Below are positions 14,424 to 22,952 of a stretch of DNA of 64,000 nt, one piece after another (the stretch's first letter is position 1; each line of letters opens with the position of its first letter). Position numbers and translations under genes: made by a program. The stretch covers positions 1 to 64,000 of the IMG/VR virus record IMGVR_UViG_3300036818_000089; one strand, written 5' to 3'. The notes below the pieces were generated by a model. It was not told the origin of the DNA. It did not search any database and was given only the letters and a program-made list of their open reading frames with translations. This DNA comes from a virus.

Positions 14424-15033
14424 GTGGCAGTTGTTCGAGCCCGGCACGGTGCCGGCGCACACCACACCGGAGTGGTACGCCAGCCGGGAGCGGGCGCCGC
14501 ACGTGGACCAGGCCGAGCACCGCGGGCGCCTGGACATCGCCGCCGGGTTCGTCGGCGAAGTGGTCCGCGAGTTCGGGGTGGTGTCGCTGGCCGACTTGGG
14601 CGCCGGCGATGGTGGGCTTCTGTCGCTGGTGGTGGAGCGGATGCCGGAGATGCGCGGCGCCGTGTGGGGTTACGACCTTCAGCAGAGCAACGTCGACGGT
14701 GCCCGCGAACGCGGGATGAACGTGTTTTACGGCGACGTCGTTGACCCCGACAACGGTGGCCGCGCTCCGACCACGTGGGGCGACATCGCGGTGGCGACGG
14801 AGATGCTGGAGCACCTGGTCGACCCGCACGCTTTCGTGCGCAGGATCCGGCGGCACGCGACGTGGCTGATCGCCTCCTCCCCGCACAGCGAGCGGCCCGG
14901 CGCGGCGTACGAGTTCCACACGTGGGCATGGGACCTGGACGGCTACCGGGCACTCGTCGAACAGGGCGGGTTCGCGGTGCAGCGGCAGGAGACGTGGGGC
15001 CCGTTCCAGGTGATCCTCGCCCACCGCGCCTGA
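14416..15033 (+). CDS. Class I SAM-dependent methyltransferase
   Basis: 205 residues from GTG 14416. SAM motif I LADLGAGDGGLLS (about residues 55-67) is followed by an acidic strand end GYDLQQSN, GDVVDPDNGG and VATEMLEHLVDPHAFVR, the UbiG/type-11 arrangement. Located among sugar-modifying genes, so it may methylate a nucleotide sugar or glycan, although small-molecule or protein substrates cannot be excluded. Confidence 0.8.
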   Translation: MGEWQLFEPGTVPAHTTPEWYASRERAPHVDQAEHRGRLDIAAGFVGEVVREFGVVSLADLGAGDGGLLSLVVERMPEMRGAVWGYDLQQSNVDGARERGMNVFYGDVVDPDNGGRAPTTWGDIAVATEMLEHLVDPHAFVRRIRRHATWLIASSPHSERPGAAYEFHTWAWDLDGYRALVEQGGFAVQRQETWGPFQVILAHRA

Positions 15034-15079
15034 CGCGGGATGGCTGTGGCGGAGGGGTCGTGCACGGTGACGCCAGCCT

Positions 15080-15093
15080 CATCCGTCACCACA
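15080..15093 (+). promoter_or_regulatory. Start-associated motif copy
   Basis: Exact CATCCGTCACCACA, ending 15 bases before the GTG at 15109, with GGGAGC between. Confidence 0.65.
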
Positions 15094-15108
15094 AGCCGGG
15101 AGCGCACC

Positions 15109-16014
15109 GTGCACGTCCTCATCACCGGCCACCGCGGTTTCGTCGGGCGTCACGTGTGGCGCGCGTGCGAAGCCCGCGGGGACAGTCTCGTCGGGGTCGA
15201 CCTGGTCGACGGGCTGGACTGCCGCGAGTATTTCCGCCACGCCGCCCCGGATCGGTTCGACCTGGTCGTGCACTGCGCGGCGACGGTCGGCGGCCGCGGC
15301 ATGATCGAAGGTGCCCAGTTGCGAGTCGCCACGAACCTGTCTCTCGATTCGGAGATGTTCGCGTGGGCGGCGCGGACCCGGCAGCGGCGGGTCGTGTACC
15401 TGTCGTCCAGTGCCGTCTACCCGGTCAAACTGCAGGTCTCGCACAGCATCGGATGGCGGCTCACCGAGTCTGACCTCGACCTGCAGCGCGCCACCGAACA
15501 CGGTCTGGGTGGGATGCCGGACGCCACCTACGGGTGGGCGAAACTGTCGGGCGAAGTCCTCGCGCAGTATGCCCGCGACGCTGGGGTGCGGGTGCTGGTG
15601 GTGCGCCCGTTCTCCGGGTACGGCGAGGACCAGCACACTGACTATCCGTTCCCCGCGTTCATCCAGCGCGCCGGCCGCCGCGACCCCCAGTTCACGGTGT
15701 GGGGTGACGGCCAGCAGACGAGGGACTTCATTCACGTCGACGATGTCGTCGCAGGCATGTTGGAGATGGTCGCGCAGGACGTCGACGGTCCAGTGAACTT
15801 GTGCACCGGGCGGCCGACCTCGATGGACGACCTCGCCCGGCTAGCCTGCGCCACTGCGGGATACGAGCCTGCGCTATGGCATATACGTGATGCGCCCAGC
15901 GGCGTCGCCTACCGGGTCGGGAACCCTGCGGTGATGTCCGGCTGGTACGAGCCGAAAGTCACCCTGGAGGAAGGCGTCACGCGCGCGTTGCGGCGTTTGG
16001 GTCTGGACGTGTGA
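15109..16014 (+). CDS. NAD(P)-dependent nucleotide-sugar epimerase/reductase
   Basis: 301 residues, extended SDR. VHVLITGHRGFVGRHV gives the GxxGxxG site at residues 7-13, VYLSSSAVYPV the catalytic Ser region and YGWAKLSGE the YxxxK pair. Similarity of layout is highest to GDP-fucose-synthase/UDP-glucose-4-epimerase types, but substrate specificity cannot be read. GTG 15109 was preferred to an ATG at 15040 because GGGAGC and the recurrent motif lie directly upstream. A hairpin follows the stop. Confidence 0.8.
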   Translation: MHVLITGHRGFVGRHVWRACEARGDSLVGVDLVDGLDCREYFRHAAPDRFDLVVHCAATVGGRGMIEGAQLRVATNLSLDSEMFAWAARTRQRRVVYLSSSAVYPVKLQVSHSIGWRLTESDLDLQRATEHGLGGMPDATYGWAKLSGEVLAQYARDAGVRVLVVRPFSGYGEDQHTDYPFPAFIQRAGRRDPQFTVWGDGQQTRDFIHVDDVVAGMLEMVAQDVDGPVNLCTGRPTSMDDLARLACATAGYEPALWHIRDAPSGVAYRVGNPAVMSGWYEPKVTLEEGVTRALRRLGLDV

Positions 16015-16016
16015 CG

Positions 16017-16034
16017 GGACCACCGTGGTGGTCC
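16017..16034 (+). terminator. Hairpin terminator after sugar block
   Basis: GGACCACC and its complement separated by 2 bases, starting 3 bases after the epimerase stop. Confidence 0.6.
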
Positions 16035-16240
16035 GGTGGCCCCGCGCGGCGGTTGTGGGAGGGGTAGCGATCCGAGCGAGTATGCCTCTACGTCACGCGA
16101 AGTCGCGGGGGTTTGTGGGTGTTTCACGCTCGCCAAAACGCGATCGACCCGGATGGAGCAGTCCCCCCGCTTCGCCCCGCCTACCTACTCGCTCTTAAAA
16201 CAGCGACCGTAGCGTAGTGCTACCCGTAACCGCCACGTGG

Positions 16241-16456
16241 CTACAGAGTCCACCCCCTAGGGGGATACACCACACTGTCATCCCCCCACTCCGGGGGCAC
16301 CCGCATCACCTCGTCGGCGACCGTGACCGCCAGGTGCTGGCCAGCAGGTGACTGGGGGCCGCGTTTGCCCGCCGCCTTCGCCACACCCGCCACCACGAGC
16401 CACATCAACAGCCACAACACCGCCGCAGAGACCAGCCACGGCCACCAATCGTGCAC
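16241..16456 (-). CDS. Small membrane protein
   Basis: 71 residues from GTG 16456 (GGAGG with 5-base spacing). One hydrophobic helix near the N-terminus (LVSAAVLWLLMWLVVAGVA), then a charged cytoplasmic tail. The neighbour at 16470 is also membrane-bound, so the two may form a pair. Function unknown. Confidence 0.6.
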   Translation of the reverse strand: MHDWWPWLVSAAVLWLLMWLVVAGVAKAAGKRGPQSPAGQHLAVTVADEVMRVPPEWGDDSVVYPPRGWTL

Positions 16457-16469
16457 GAACACCTCCACC

Positions 16470-16721
16470 TCACGAACCCCCTTCCGGGTCGATCACGACG
16501 GTGCACACCGGGCGACGCCAGTGATAGCCGACGGGTATGCCAACGGCGATGTCCAGCGCGAATCCGACACCAGCGGCGGCGAGGTGGGATCCGCTGGCCG
16601 CGACAACGTCCACGAGCAACGCCGCCAGGCACAGGGCCAGCAGCGCGAACGCCGCGGCGGCAGCGCGGGCTAACGCCACGACATCCGACGTGACACCCGA
16701 ACGGACATGGATGGTGCTCAC
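16470..16721 (-). CDS. Small two-helix membrane protein
   Basis: 83 residues from GTG 16721 with GAGGC upstream. Two hydrophobic helices (about residues 14-38 and 47-66) and a short C-terminal tail. A longer upstream frame exists but lacks a ribosome site. Holin-like topology, unproven. Confidence 0.55.
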   Translation of the reverse strand: MSTIHVRSGVTSDVVALARAAAAAFALLALCLAALLVDVVAASGSHLAAAGVGFALDIAVGIPVGYHWRRPVCTVVIDPEGGS

Positions 16722-16887
16722 AACCAGCCTCACAGGACATTGAGGCTGGCCGGACGCACACGGCCTGGGGGGAAGGACCGCGGCGCCCGGCCAGCGGGAA
16801 GCGGCACCCGGATCAACCAGGCCAGCGCCGCTCAGCCACAAGCGGACACAGGCCCTCACCAGGGCCGCGGGTAACAGGAGGGTCGGG

Positions 16888-17223
16888 TCAGGCGACGCGG
16901 CGGTAGCCGGCAGCGAACGCGGCCGCCGCGACCTGGACACCGATGCCGTCGGTCAGCACACGGCTCGGGCTGTCGGCGCCGGCGAGAGCGTCCGACGCGA
17001 CCTGTGCGAGTCCGATGACCTCGTCCCGGTAGTAGCCGACCTTCCCGCGGTGGTATTCACGCGGGTCGATCTGCTCGGTGCTGTCGTCGGCGTCGAAGCG
17101 CACGTGGTGGTCGGCGGGGCGGCCGCAGGTGGGGAAGGTGCAGCGGCCGCGGTCGTCGATGGCGGGTGCGGCGCCGAGGCATCGTTTGTCGGTAATCACG
17201 ATGCGGTCAAATACGGTGTCCAT
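16888..17223 (-). CDS. Hypothetical protein with Cys pair
   Basis: 111 residues. DRGRCTFPTCGRPADHHVRF forms a CX4C knuckle followed by His-His, and the C-terminus is Ala-rich helical. The start is fixed by the recurrent motif 21 bases upstream. No family recognised. Confidence 0.65.
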   Translation of the reverse strand: MDTVFDRIVITDKRCLGAAPAIDDRGRCTFPTCGRPADHHVRFDADDSTEQIDPREYHRGKVGYYRDEVIGLAQVASDALAGADSPSRVLTDGIGVQVAAAAFAAGYRRVA

Positions 17224-17243
17224 GTTTTGGCCTGCCTGGTCCG

Positions 17244-17254
17244 TGTGGTGACGG
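17244..17254 (-). promoter_or_regulatory. Start-associated motif copy
   Basis: Minus strand reads ACCGTCACCACACGG upstream of ATG 17223, with the same CCA-GGCAGGC extension as the copy at 10772. Confidence 0.55.
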
Positions 17255-17367
17255 TTTGTACAGGCAGAACGCTACGCCCCGCACCCGACAGTGGCAACCA
17301 CCAATTTTAGGTCACATGACCGGCCACATGGCTTGCTGTCGCGAGCTAGAATCGTTAGCGTGACAAC

Positions 17368-17619
17368 ATGCCACCCAAGCCCGAACACGTCGCCAAGATC
17401 CGCGAGTGGACCACCCCCCGCGGCGGCGATCCGTCCCTCGCCAAGCAGTGGCGCGCAGCGGCCGGTCTGACCGCCACCAGCGCCGCCGGAGCGTTGGGGG
17501 TGGGCATACGGACACTCACCAGGTGGGAGACCGGCCGCGCGCAACCTCAAGGCCGCTACCTCGCCGACTACTACCGGTTCCTCAACCGGATCCGACCGAA
17601 GGAAGGTGAAAGCCAGTGA
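17368..17619 (+). CDS. XRE-type HTH protein
   Basis: 83 residues. The HTH spans about residues 24-62: LAKQWRAAAGLTATSAAGAL, then GIRTLTRWETGRAQPQ. There is no Shine-Dalgarno, but TAGAAT lies at 17347-17352, so a short or absent leader is likely. GTGA-coupled to the YqaJ exonuclease gene, so it probably regulates the recombination operon it heads. Confidence 0.75.
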   Translation: MPPKPEHVAKIREWTTPRGGDPSLAKQWRAAAGLTATSAAGALGVGIRTLTRWETGRAQPQGRYLADYYRFLNRIRPKEGESQ

Positions 17620-18653
17620 CCGCTACGCTCCCGGCGCCGCGCGAGGAGGCGTGGGACTGCCCAGCCGCCACCCTGGTGTTGCCTGCGGACGCGCCCGAAG
17701 CCGAGTGGCTCGCCGCGCGCCGCCGCGGTCTGGGTGGGTCGGACGCCTCCACGATCGCCGGACTCGCCAACCCCAACTACACGAGCCTCTACACGCTGTG
17801 GATGGACAAGACCGGCCGCAGGAAGGCGGAACGGAGCACCCGGCAGATGCGCATGGGCAAACTGATGGAACCGGTGCTCGCGCAGCTGTTCACAGAGGAC
17901 ACCGGACTGGAGATCCGCAGGCAGGGGTTGATGCGGTCGAAGGCGCTTCCGTGGATGCAGGTCACCCTCGACGGGCTGACCAGCGACGGCGGGATCATGG
18001 AGTTCAAGACGACCAACTGGCGCACCGACGACGCCCGGATCTGGCTGGGCGGCGACATCCCCGACCACGCCGAGTGTCAGAGCCAGTGGGGCATGGCCGT
18101 CACCGGCCGGTCCCACTCGTATGCGATGGGCATGGTCGACAGCGGGTGGACGTACCAGTGGAAGCGGGTCGAGCGGGACGACCAGCTGATTGACCTGCTC
18201 ATCGAGATGGGGTACCGGTTGTGGCACCACCATGTCGTCCCGGACGTCGCCCCGCCGGTGGACTCGTCGGAAGCCACTCTGACTGCGCTGAAGGCGCTGT
18301 ATGGGCAGGCCGACGAGGGCACCGAGGCGACCGGTGACGCCGGTGTCCTGGCGAAGTACCTGGAGTGGCGAGTAGCGAAGGCGGATGAGGCTGATGGGCG
18401 TGCCCGAGCCAGGGATCTGGAAGGGGTGCTGATCGACGCGTTCGGCACGGCCGACCACCTTCTGGTGCAAGGCGAAGAGATCGCCTCCCGCAAGCAGAAC
18501 GGCAAGCTCATCGAGTCTGTGTTCCGCGAGCTGTACCCCGGCCTGGCCGCCGAGTGTGTCACCACCGCACTCGACGTCGATCGCATCAAGAAGGAACACC
18601 CAGCCGCCTATGCGGCGTGCAGGGCCCGCGTCCTGCGGCCCGTCAAGAAGTAG
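17616..18653 (+). CDS. YqaJ-family viral recombinase/exonuclease
   Basis: 345 residues. The family landmarks are in order: RRRGLGGSDASTIAGL (about residues 36-51), an early GKLMEPVLAQLF, a VTLDGL strand and the catalytic IMEFKTTN, followed by QSQWGMAVTGRSHSY. YqaJ proteins are lambda-exonuclease-like 5'-3' nucleases for single-strand-annealing recombination. Its neighbour is the ATPase typically paired with such systems. GTG start overlapping the XRE gene. No RecT-like annealase is seen in the window. Confidence 0.85.
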   Translation: MTATLPAPREEAWDCPAATLVLPADAPEAEWLAARRRGLGGSDASTIAGLANPNYTSLYTLWMDKTGRRKAERSTRQMRMGKLMEPVLAQLFTEDTGLEIRRQGLMRSKALPWMQVTLDGLTSDGGIMEFKTTNWRTDDARIWLGGDIPDHAECQSQWGMAVTGRSHSYAMGMVDSGWTYQWKRVERDDQLIDLLIEMGYRLWHHHVVPDVAPPVDSSEATLTALKALYGQADEGTEATGDAGVLAKYLEWRVAKADEADGRARARDLEGVLIDAFGTADHLLVQGEEIASRKQNGKLIESVFRELYPGLAAECVTTALDVDRIKKEHPAAYAACRARVLRPVKK

Positions 18654-18656
18654 CCC

Positions 18657-18670
18657 CATCCGTCACCACA
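18657..18670 (+). promoter_or_regulatory. Start-associated motif copy
   Basis: Exact CATCCGTCACCACA in the 44-bp gap between the YqaJ and ATPase genes, 27 bases before the ATG. It lies inside an operon, which argues that the motif is not simply a promoter. Confidence 0.65.
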
Positions 18671-18697
18671 CGGTAAAGAACGGACAATCGAACAGTC

Positions 18698-19846
18698 ATG
18701 GCACAAGGCATGCGTGAGCGCGTCGAAGAACAGCGCGACCAGCAGCAGACCCCCAACCGCCCCGCGAGCCGGCCCAACCGCGGCGAACAGCGCCGCACCG
18801 ACGCCCAACGCGCCGCGTTCGTCCAGGCACCCACCATCCCCACGCTGAAGACCCGCAGGCCCACCGGTCGTGTCCCGCTGCCCCTCGTGCTGTGGGAGGG
18901 CGAGGAGAAGGCCGGGAAGTCCTGGGCGATCGCCGAACTCTCCGGCAACGAGCGTGTCGGCCGCACGTACTGGCTCGACGCCGGCGAAGGGTCCGCCGAC
19001 GAGTACGGCGCCGTCCCGGGCGCTGACTTCGAGATCATCGACCACGACGGCACGTGGGGCGACATCCTCGCCCAGGTCGAAGCCGTCCGCACGGTCGCCC
19101 AAGCCGCCGCTGCGGCCGGTGAACCCCCTGTGGTGCTGGCTATCGACTCAATGACCGACCTGTGGGAGATGCTCACCGTCTGGGCCTATGAGAGAGCAGC
19201 CCGGACCGACTCGAACAAGGCCAAGCTGGCGAAGAACCGCGACGCCGAGGTCACCGTGCACCCGACTTTCTGGAATGCAGCGAACCGGCGCCACGACCGG
19301 CTGATGACGATGCTGCGCGCGTTCCCCGGGATCGTGGTCATGACCGCGCTCGGCAAGGAGGTCGCGGTCATGGACGACCGGGGCAACCCGATCGAGGGCC
19401 GCAAGGAGTATCGGGTCGAGGCGCAGAAGAAGGTCGCCGCGAAAGCGTCGCTGTGGGTGCGGGTGTCGCGCACCGAGGAGCCGCTGGTGATCGGGGCCCG
19501 GTCGGTGAAGCACGGCGTGCGGCCCGGGAAAGATCGGCCGAAGCCGGCGCCCGGTCTCACCCTGGCCGGGGCGATCTTCGACGTGCTGGGCTGCGACCCG
19601 GCCACCGCCACCGTGCGGGATGTCCGCGAACTCACCCCGGACGACGGCCAGGAACAGCTCGCCGCGGCCCGTGACGCCGTGTGGGAGTCCGCGCAGGAGC
19701 TCGGCTGGGACAGCGGCCAGTTGGAGGCCGATTACGTCTCCTGGTGCAAGGAACCGATCCGGGGGGCCACCGCGCAGGACCTGGACAACTACTTCGACCA
19801 GATGCCGGTGCCCGACCACGGAGACGGTGAGGGGGCGCAGCAGTGA
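18698..19846 (+). CDS. RecA/Sak4-like AAA ATPase
   Basis: 382 residues. Walker A is WEGEEKAGKSW (about residues 66-76) and Walker B VVLAIDSMTDLW. HPTFWNAANRRHDRLMTML and GIVVMTALGKEV match the phage AAA_24/Sak4 group that partners YqaJ or other recombinases. The N-terminal 55 residues are Gln/Arg-rich and disordered. The C-terminal 80 residues form an extra helical domain, with DWxSW-like aromatic positions. Likely loads or drives single-strand annealing during replication and repair of the element. Confidence 0.8.
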   Translation: MAQGMRERVEEQRDQQQTPNRPASRPNRGEQRRTDAQRAAFVQAPTIPTLKTRRPTGRVPLPLVLWEGEEKAGKSWAIAELSGNERVGRTYWLDAGEGSADEYGAVPGADFEIIDHDGTWGDILAQVEAVRTVAQAAAAAGEPPVVLAIDSMTDLWEMLTVWAYERAARTDSNKAKLAKNRDAEVTVHPTFWNAANRRHDRLMTMLRAFPGIVVMTALGKEVAVMDDRGNPIEGRKEYRVEAQKKVAAKASLWVRVSRTEEPLVIGARSVKHGVRPGKDRPKPAPGLTLAGAIFDVLGCDPATATVRDVRELTPDDGQEQLAAARDAVWESAQELGWDSGQLEADYVSWCKEPIRGATAQDLDNYFDQMPVPDHGDGEGAQQ

Positions 19847-20217
19847 ATGGGTGCCCCGAAGTGCGAGAAAGGTCGTCCGGTGTGTCGCGTCTACCCGTGT
19901 GGCAAGCATGCGCGTCGGGTGTGACATCTCACGAGCTCCCCGCGCCGCCGCTGAGCAACCGGCGCGTCGAACCGACCGTCGCCGAACTGGTCGGCCAGGT
20001 GCACCGCACCGGTCTCGCCGCGAGTGACGTCCGCATCCTCCAGTTGATCGCGGACGGCCACCGCTACAGCGAGATCGGTCGGCTGGTGCACCTGTCGGCC
20101 AGCGCGGTCGGCAAGCATGCCCGCGCGATCACCGAACGGCTCGGCGGCCGGAACCTGACCCACGCTGTAGCCATCGCCTACCGGTGCGGGCTGCTGACCG
20201 CGGCGGAGGTGGCCTGA
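19843..20217 (+). CDS. LuxR-type HTH protein
   Basis: 124 residues from GTG 19843 (GTGA overlap). The C-terminal 65 residues are a LuxR/GerE helix-turn-helix: VRILQLIADGHRYSEIGRLV then SASAVGKHARAITERLGGRN. The N-terminus is short with no receiver domain, so activity is probably constitutive or ligand-independent. It is the third gene of the recombination operon. Confidence 0.8.
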   Translation: MNGCPEVRERSSGVSRLPVWQACASGVTSHELPAPPLSNRRVEPTVAELVGQVHRTGLAASDVRILQLIADGHRYSEIGRLVHLSASAVGKHARAITERLGGRNLTHAVAIAYRCGLLTAAEVA

Positions 20218-20342
20218 TGGGTAAGCGACGCTTCTACCTACCCCGTCATCTCGGCCGCGGGTGGCTTGTCCTGCTGTACGTGGCGGTCGGGCTGGCCACC
20301 GCGACGATCACCGCTGTCCTGATGTCTGGAGGTTCCCGGTGA
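20217..20342 (+). CDS. Tiny membrane protein
   Basis: 41 residues, TGATG-coupled upstream and GTGA-coupled downstream. Basic N-terminus then a hydrophobic helix (WLVLLYVAVGLATATITAVL). Function unknown. Confidence 0.6.
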   Translation: MGKRRFYLPRHLGRGWLVLLYVAVGLATATITAVLMSGGSR

Positions 20343-21418
20343 GCACCGGAATCGAGTGGACCGACGAGACGTGGAACCCAACCACCGGATGTGACCGGGT
20401 CTCCCCCGGCTGCGACCACTGCTACGCCTTGACCATGGCGAAGCGGCTCAAAGGCATGGGGTCGTCGAAGTACCAGACCGACGGCGACCCGCGCACCAGC
20501 GGCCCAGGGTTCGGTGTCGCCGTGCACCCGGGGTCGCTGGACGCGCCGCTGCACTGGCGGAAGCCGCGACGGATCTTCGTCAACTCCATGGCCGACCTGT
20601 TCCACGACAAGGTGTCGGACGAGTTCATCGCCGACGTGTTCGCCGTGATGGCGCTGGCCAGCCAGCACACGTTCCAGGTGCTCACCAAACGCCACGCGAG
20701 GATGCGGAACCTGCTGTCGCGGGCTTCGTTCGTCGAGATGGTCGCCGACCGCGTGCAGGTCCGAGACGGGATCTCCTCGCGCGACATCGCCAGTTGGCCG
20801 CTTCCGAACGTGTGGCTGGGTGTGAGCGTCGAGAACCAGCCGTGGGCGGACATCCGCATCCCGGCGCTGCTCGACACGCCGGCAGCGGTGCGGTGGCTGT
20901 CCTGTGAGCCGCTGCTGAGCCCGGTCGACCTGACCAGATGGCTGCACGAGTCGACGTGCGCACTGGCCACGGAGGGGATGTGCACCTGCTTCGAGCCGCG
21001 TGAAGTGCGCCCGGACTGGGTTGTGGTGGGCGGCGAGTCCGGGCCTGGCGCGCGGCCGATGCATCCAGACTGGGCCCGGTCGTTGCGTGATCAGTGCCAG
21101 GCCGCTGACCTGCCATTTCTGTTCAAACAGTGGGGTGATTGGGGACCGGCGCCGTGGGCGATCCGGATCTGCGACCCCGCTGTCGGATGGCAGGGCACCG
21201 AGGAGGAGTTGGAGGCTGCGAAGCGGGACGCGGAGGCGCATGCGGCGACTCACCTGATCCAGCCTTGGGGGCACCTGCACCGGCCGGTGCACAAGGCGTG
21301 GTCGATGGAGCGTGACGTGGTCGGTGACTACCCGGGTGCGATCCGCAGGTGGGGTAAGGGCGCTGCTGGTCGGGTGCTGGACGGGCGTACGTGGGATGGG
21401 TACCCGGCGGTGGGTTGA
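20339..21418 (+). CDS. Gp37/Gp68-like DUF5131 protein
   Basis: 359 residues from GTG 20339 (GTGA overlap, which rejects a longer upstream frame). The N-terminal signature WTDETWNPTTGCDRVSPGCD and HCYALTMAKRLKGMG contains the three Cys of the family's radical-SAM-like site. RKPRRIFVNSMADLFHD, QVLTKRHARM, NVWLGVSVENQ and GGESGPGARPMHPDW complete the pattern. DUF5131 proteins are common in phages and mobile elements and have no established substrate. Given a DNA-modifying gene set in this window, a nucleic-acid role is possible but unproven. A very strong hairpin follows. Confidence 0.85.
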   Translation: MSTGIEWTDETWNPTTGCDRVSPGCDHCYALTMAKRLKGMGSSKYQTDGDPRTSGPGFGVAVHPGSLDAPLHWRKPRRIFVNSMADLFHDKVSDEFIADVFAVMALASQHTFQVLTKRHARMRNLLSRASFVEMVADRVQVRDGISSRDIASWPLPNVWLGVSVENQPWADIRIPALLDTPAAVRWLSCEPLLSPVDLTRWLHESTCALATEGMCTCFEPREVRPDWVVVGGESGPGARPMHPDWARSLRDQCQAADLPFLFKQWGDWGPAPWAIRICDPAVGWQGTEEELEAAKRDAEAHAATHLIQPWGHLHRPVHKAWSMERDVVGDYPGAIRRWGKGAAGRVLDGRTWDGYPAVG

Positions 21419-21433
21419 CAGGTTGTTCGCCGC

Positions 21434-21474
21434 GATTAGGGGGACGTTTGCATGATGCAAACGTCCCCCTAATC
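21434..21474. terminator. 41-bp near-palindromic hairpin
   Basis: Two perfectly complementary 20-base arms (21434-21453 and 21455-21474) flank a single central G. The half-site begins GATTAGGGGGACGTTTGCAT. It lies 15 bases after the DUF5131 stop and is followed by CGTTTG. The stem is long enough to be a strong bidirectional terminator. Confidence 0.75.
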
Positions 21475-21627
21475 CGTTTGGGGGGAGTCGTCTACCCAAC
21501 GGAGGTAACAGCTGCAGTCGCCTTGACGACGAACCACAGAGGACAGACCGTGAACCGGTAGCGCGAGCTGTGACCAGCGGCGACGCGTCCTCGAACGACC
21601 ACAACTCAACATCGAGAGGAGTCGGTC

Positions 21628-22707
21628 ATGTGTAGTGACATGCCGACACCCCGCGTAGCTGCCCGCCAACAGTTGCGCATCGTGGGGTCACCCCACCGGG
21701 CAGCCGCGAGGCCACCCGCAGGGCCGTTCGACCGCGGCGCGTGCGGCGCCACCCGCCATGGGGACTATCTGGCGTACTCGAACCATGGATGTTTGTGTCC
21801 GGATGCGCGGTGGGACATGCGCTGCTACCGGGCGGCGTGCGCTGGGCGTGGGCTGGGTGTGGTGGTCGACGGGGTAGGCGCCGAGCGTCGGTTGCGGGGG
21901 CTTGCCCGGCAGTGGTGGGCTACCACGGACCTGTCCGCGCGGGCTCGGCTGCGTCCGCAGACGTTGTGGATGATCCGTGCTGGTGGTCGGCTGCGGGTGA
22001 AGGCCAGCACGCACCGGCAGATCGCGGACACGGCTGTTCATTTGGCGTGTGAGTCGGGCCGTTCGGGGCCTGCGTGGCGCAGCGCGCGGGATCATGCCTG
22101 GTTCCCGCAGGACGCGTGGGGTGCGTGGATCGATGATCCGTGTGCGCGACCGTATGGGGGGCATCGGCGCCGGTTGGAGGCGTTGGCGCGGTCTGGGTGG
22201 CCGTTGTGGGCGATTCATGCGGCTCACCCGGCGGTGTCGGTTGAGGATCTTGTGGAGATTTGGTTTGGGCGGCCGGCGTCGGTGGGTGCTGGTGTTGGTG
22301 TTGTGTGCGCGTATGAGGCGTTGTCGATGTCGCCGGGCCCGTCGGTTGAGTGTCGGGATTGGGCGATTTTCCGTCGTTTTGCTCCCGCTTTGGCGTGGGA
22401 TGACGACGACATCGACAACCCATTCGCCGTCGCATCTGTCGACGGGCCGGCGCTGGAAGATGAGGGCTGGGTGGATCCGATCATGGTGGAGCGGCTGCGG
22501 CTCGGGGTGAGTCATTTGGGTCCGTGGACGATTCCGCAGCGCCAGTGGCTTGTCGCGGACTTGACGGACCGGGGCCGGTCAGCTGCGGAGATCGTCAAGT
22601 TGTTGGGGGTGTCCGTTCGAACTGTGGAACGTGACCGCGCCGTTATTCAGTCGGGCCATTTGAGACAGGGGTGCCCGGCCCTGGGATCAGCGGTAATGGC
22701 TAGTTGA
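21628..22707 (+). CDS. Tandem HTH-type regulatory protein
   Basis: 359 residues from ATG 21628 (GAGAGGAG). Two copies of an actinobacterial module are visible: a Arg/Leu-rich helix pair followed by a Trp-Asp-IDxP signature, first as WFPQDAWGAWIDDPCARP (about residues 154-171), then as FAPALAWDDDDIDNPFAV. The C-terminal 40 residues hold a clear helix-turn-helix (LTDRGRSAAEIVKLLGVS, VRTVERDR). The N-terminus has a HGDYLAYSNHGCLCPD knuckle. Third positions use more T than neighbouring genes, hinting at separate ancestry. Likely a repressor. A related shorter protein is at 26709-27269. Confidence 0.65.
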   Translation: MCSDMPTPRVAARQQLRIVGSPHRAAARPPAGPFDRGACGATRHGDYLAYSNHGCLCPDARWDMRCYRAACAGRGLGVVVDGVGAERRLRGLARQWWATTDLSARARLRPQTLWMIRAGGRLRVKASTHRQIADTAVHLACESGRSGPAWRSARDHAWFPQDAWGAWIDDPCARPYGGHRRRLEALARSGWPLWAIHAAHPAVSVEDLVEIWFGRPASVGAGVGVVCAYEALSMSPGPSVECRDWAIFRRFAPALAWDDDDIDNPFAVASVDGPALEDEGWVDPIMVERLRLGVSHLGPWTIPQRQWLVADLTDRGRSAAEIVKLLGVSVRTVERDRAVIQSGHLRQGCPALGSAVMAS

Positions 22708-22710
22708 CAT

Positions 22711-22725
22711 TTTGGTGACACCAAA
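22711..22725. repeat. 15-bp palindrome TTTGGTG-A-CACCAAA
   Basis: Perfect 7-bp arms around one base, just after the regulatory gene stop. A matching half-site (TTTGGTG) lies at 22751-22757. Candidate operator for the upstream HTH protein. Confidence 0.55.
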
Positions 22726-22821
22726 GTTCCCATTTTTAGGACACGGGCGTTTTGGTGTAGATGCGTGCGTCCCGACCATCAACCAGCACGTTCCGTAGTA
22801 CGGTCGCGGACGCGCCAACCT

Positions 22822-22845
22822 CACGGTGACCACGTGGTCACCGTG
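22822..22845. repeat. 24-bp perfect palindrome
   Basis: Half-site CACGGTGACCAC followed by its exact complement. Contains the GGTGAC core that recurs in other control elements of this window. Candidate operator. Confidence 0.55.
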
Positions 22846-22929
22846 TCGCCAAGGACGGCCGCAAGTCAGTTGGTGACGCACAGTCGAAATCCGTAGGGGC
22901 AGATCGACTGGCCGCGAACACCGACACCC

Positions 22930-22952
22930 CGATCCGCCGCCCCCCGGCGGAT
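22930..22952. repeat. 9-bp hairpin with C5 loop
   Basis: GATCCGCCG and its complement around five C residues. A second GC-rich inverted structure (CCGGCC / GGCCGG type) follows at about 22972-23000. Terminator or structural element. Confidence 0.4.
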
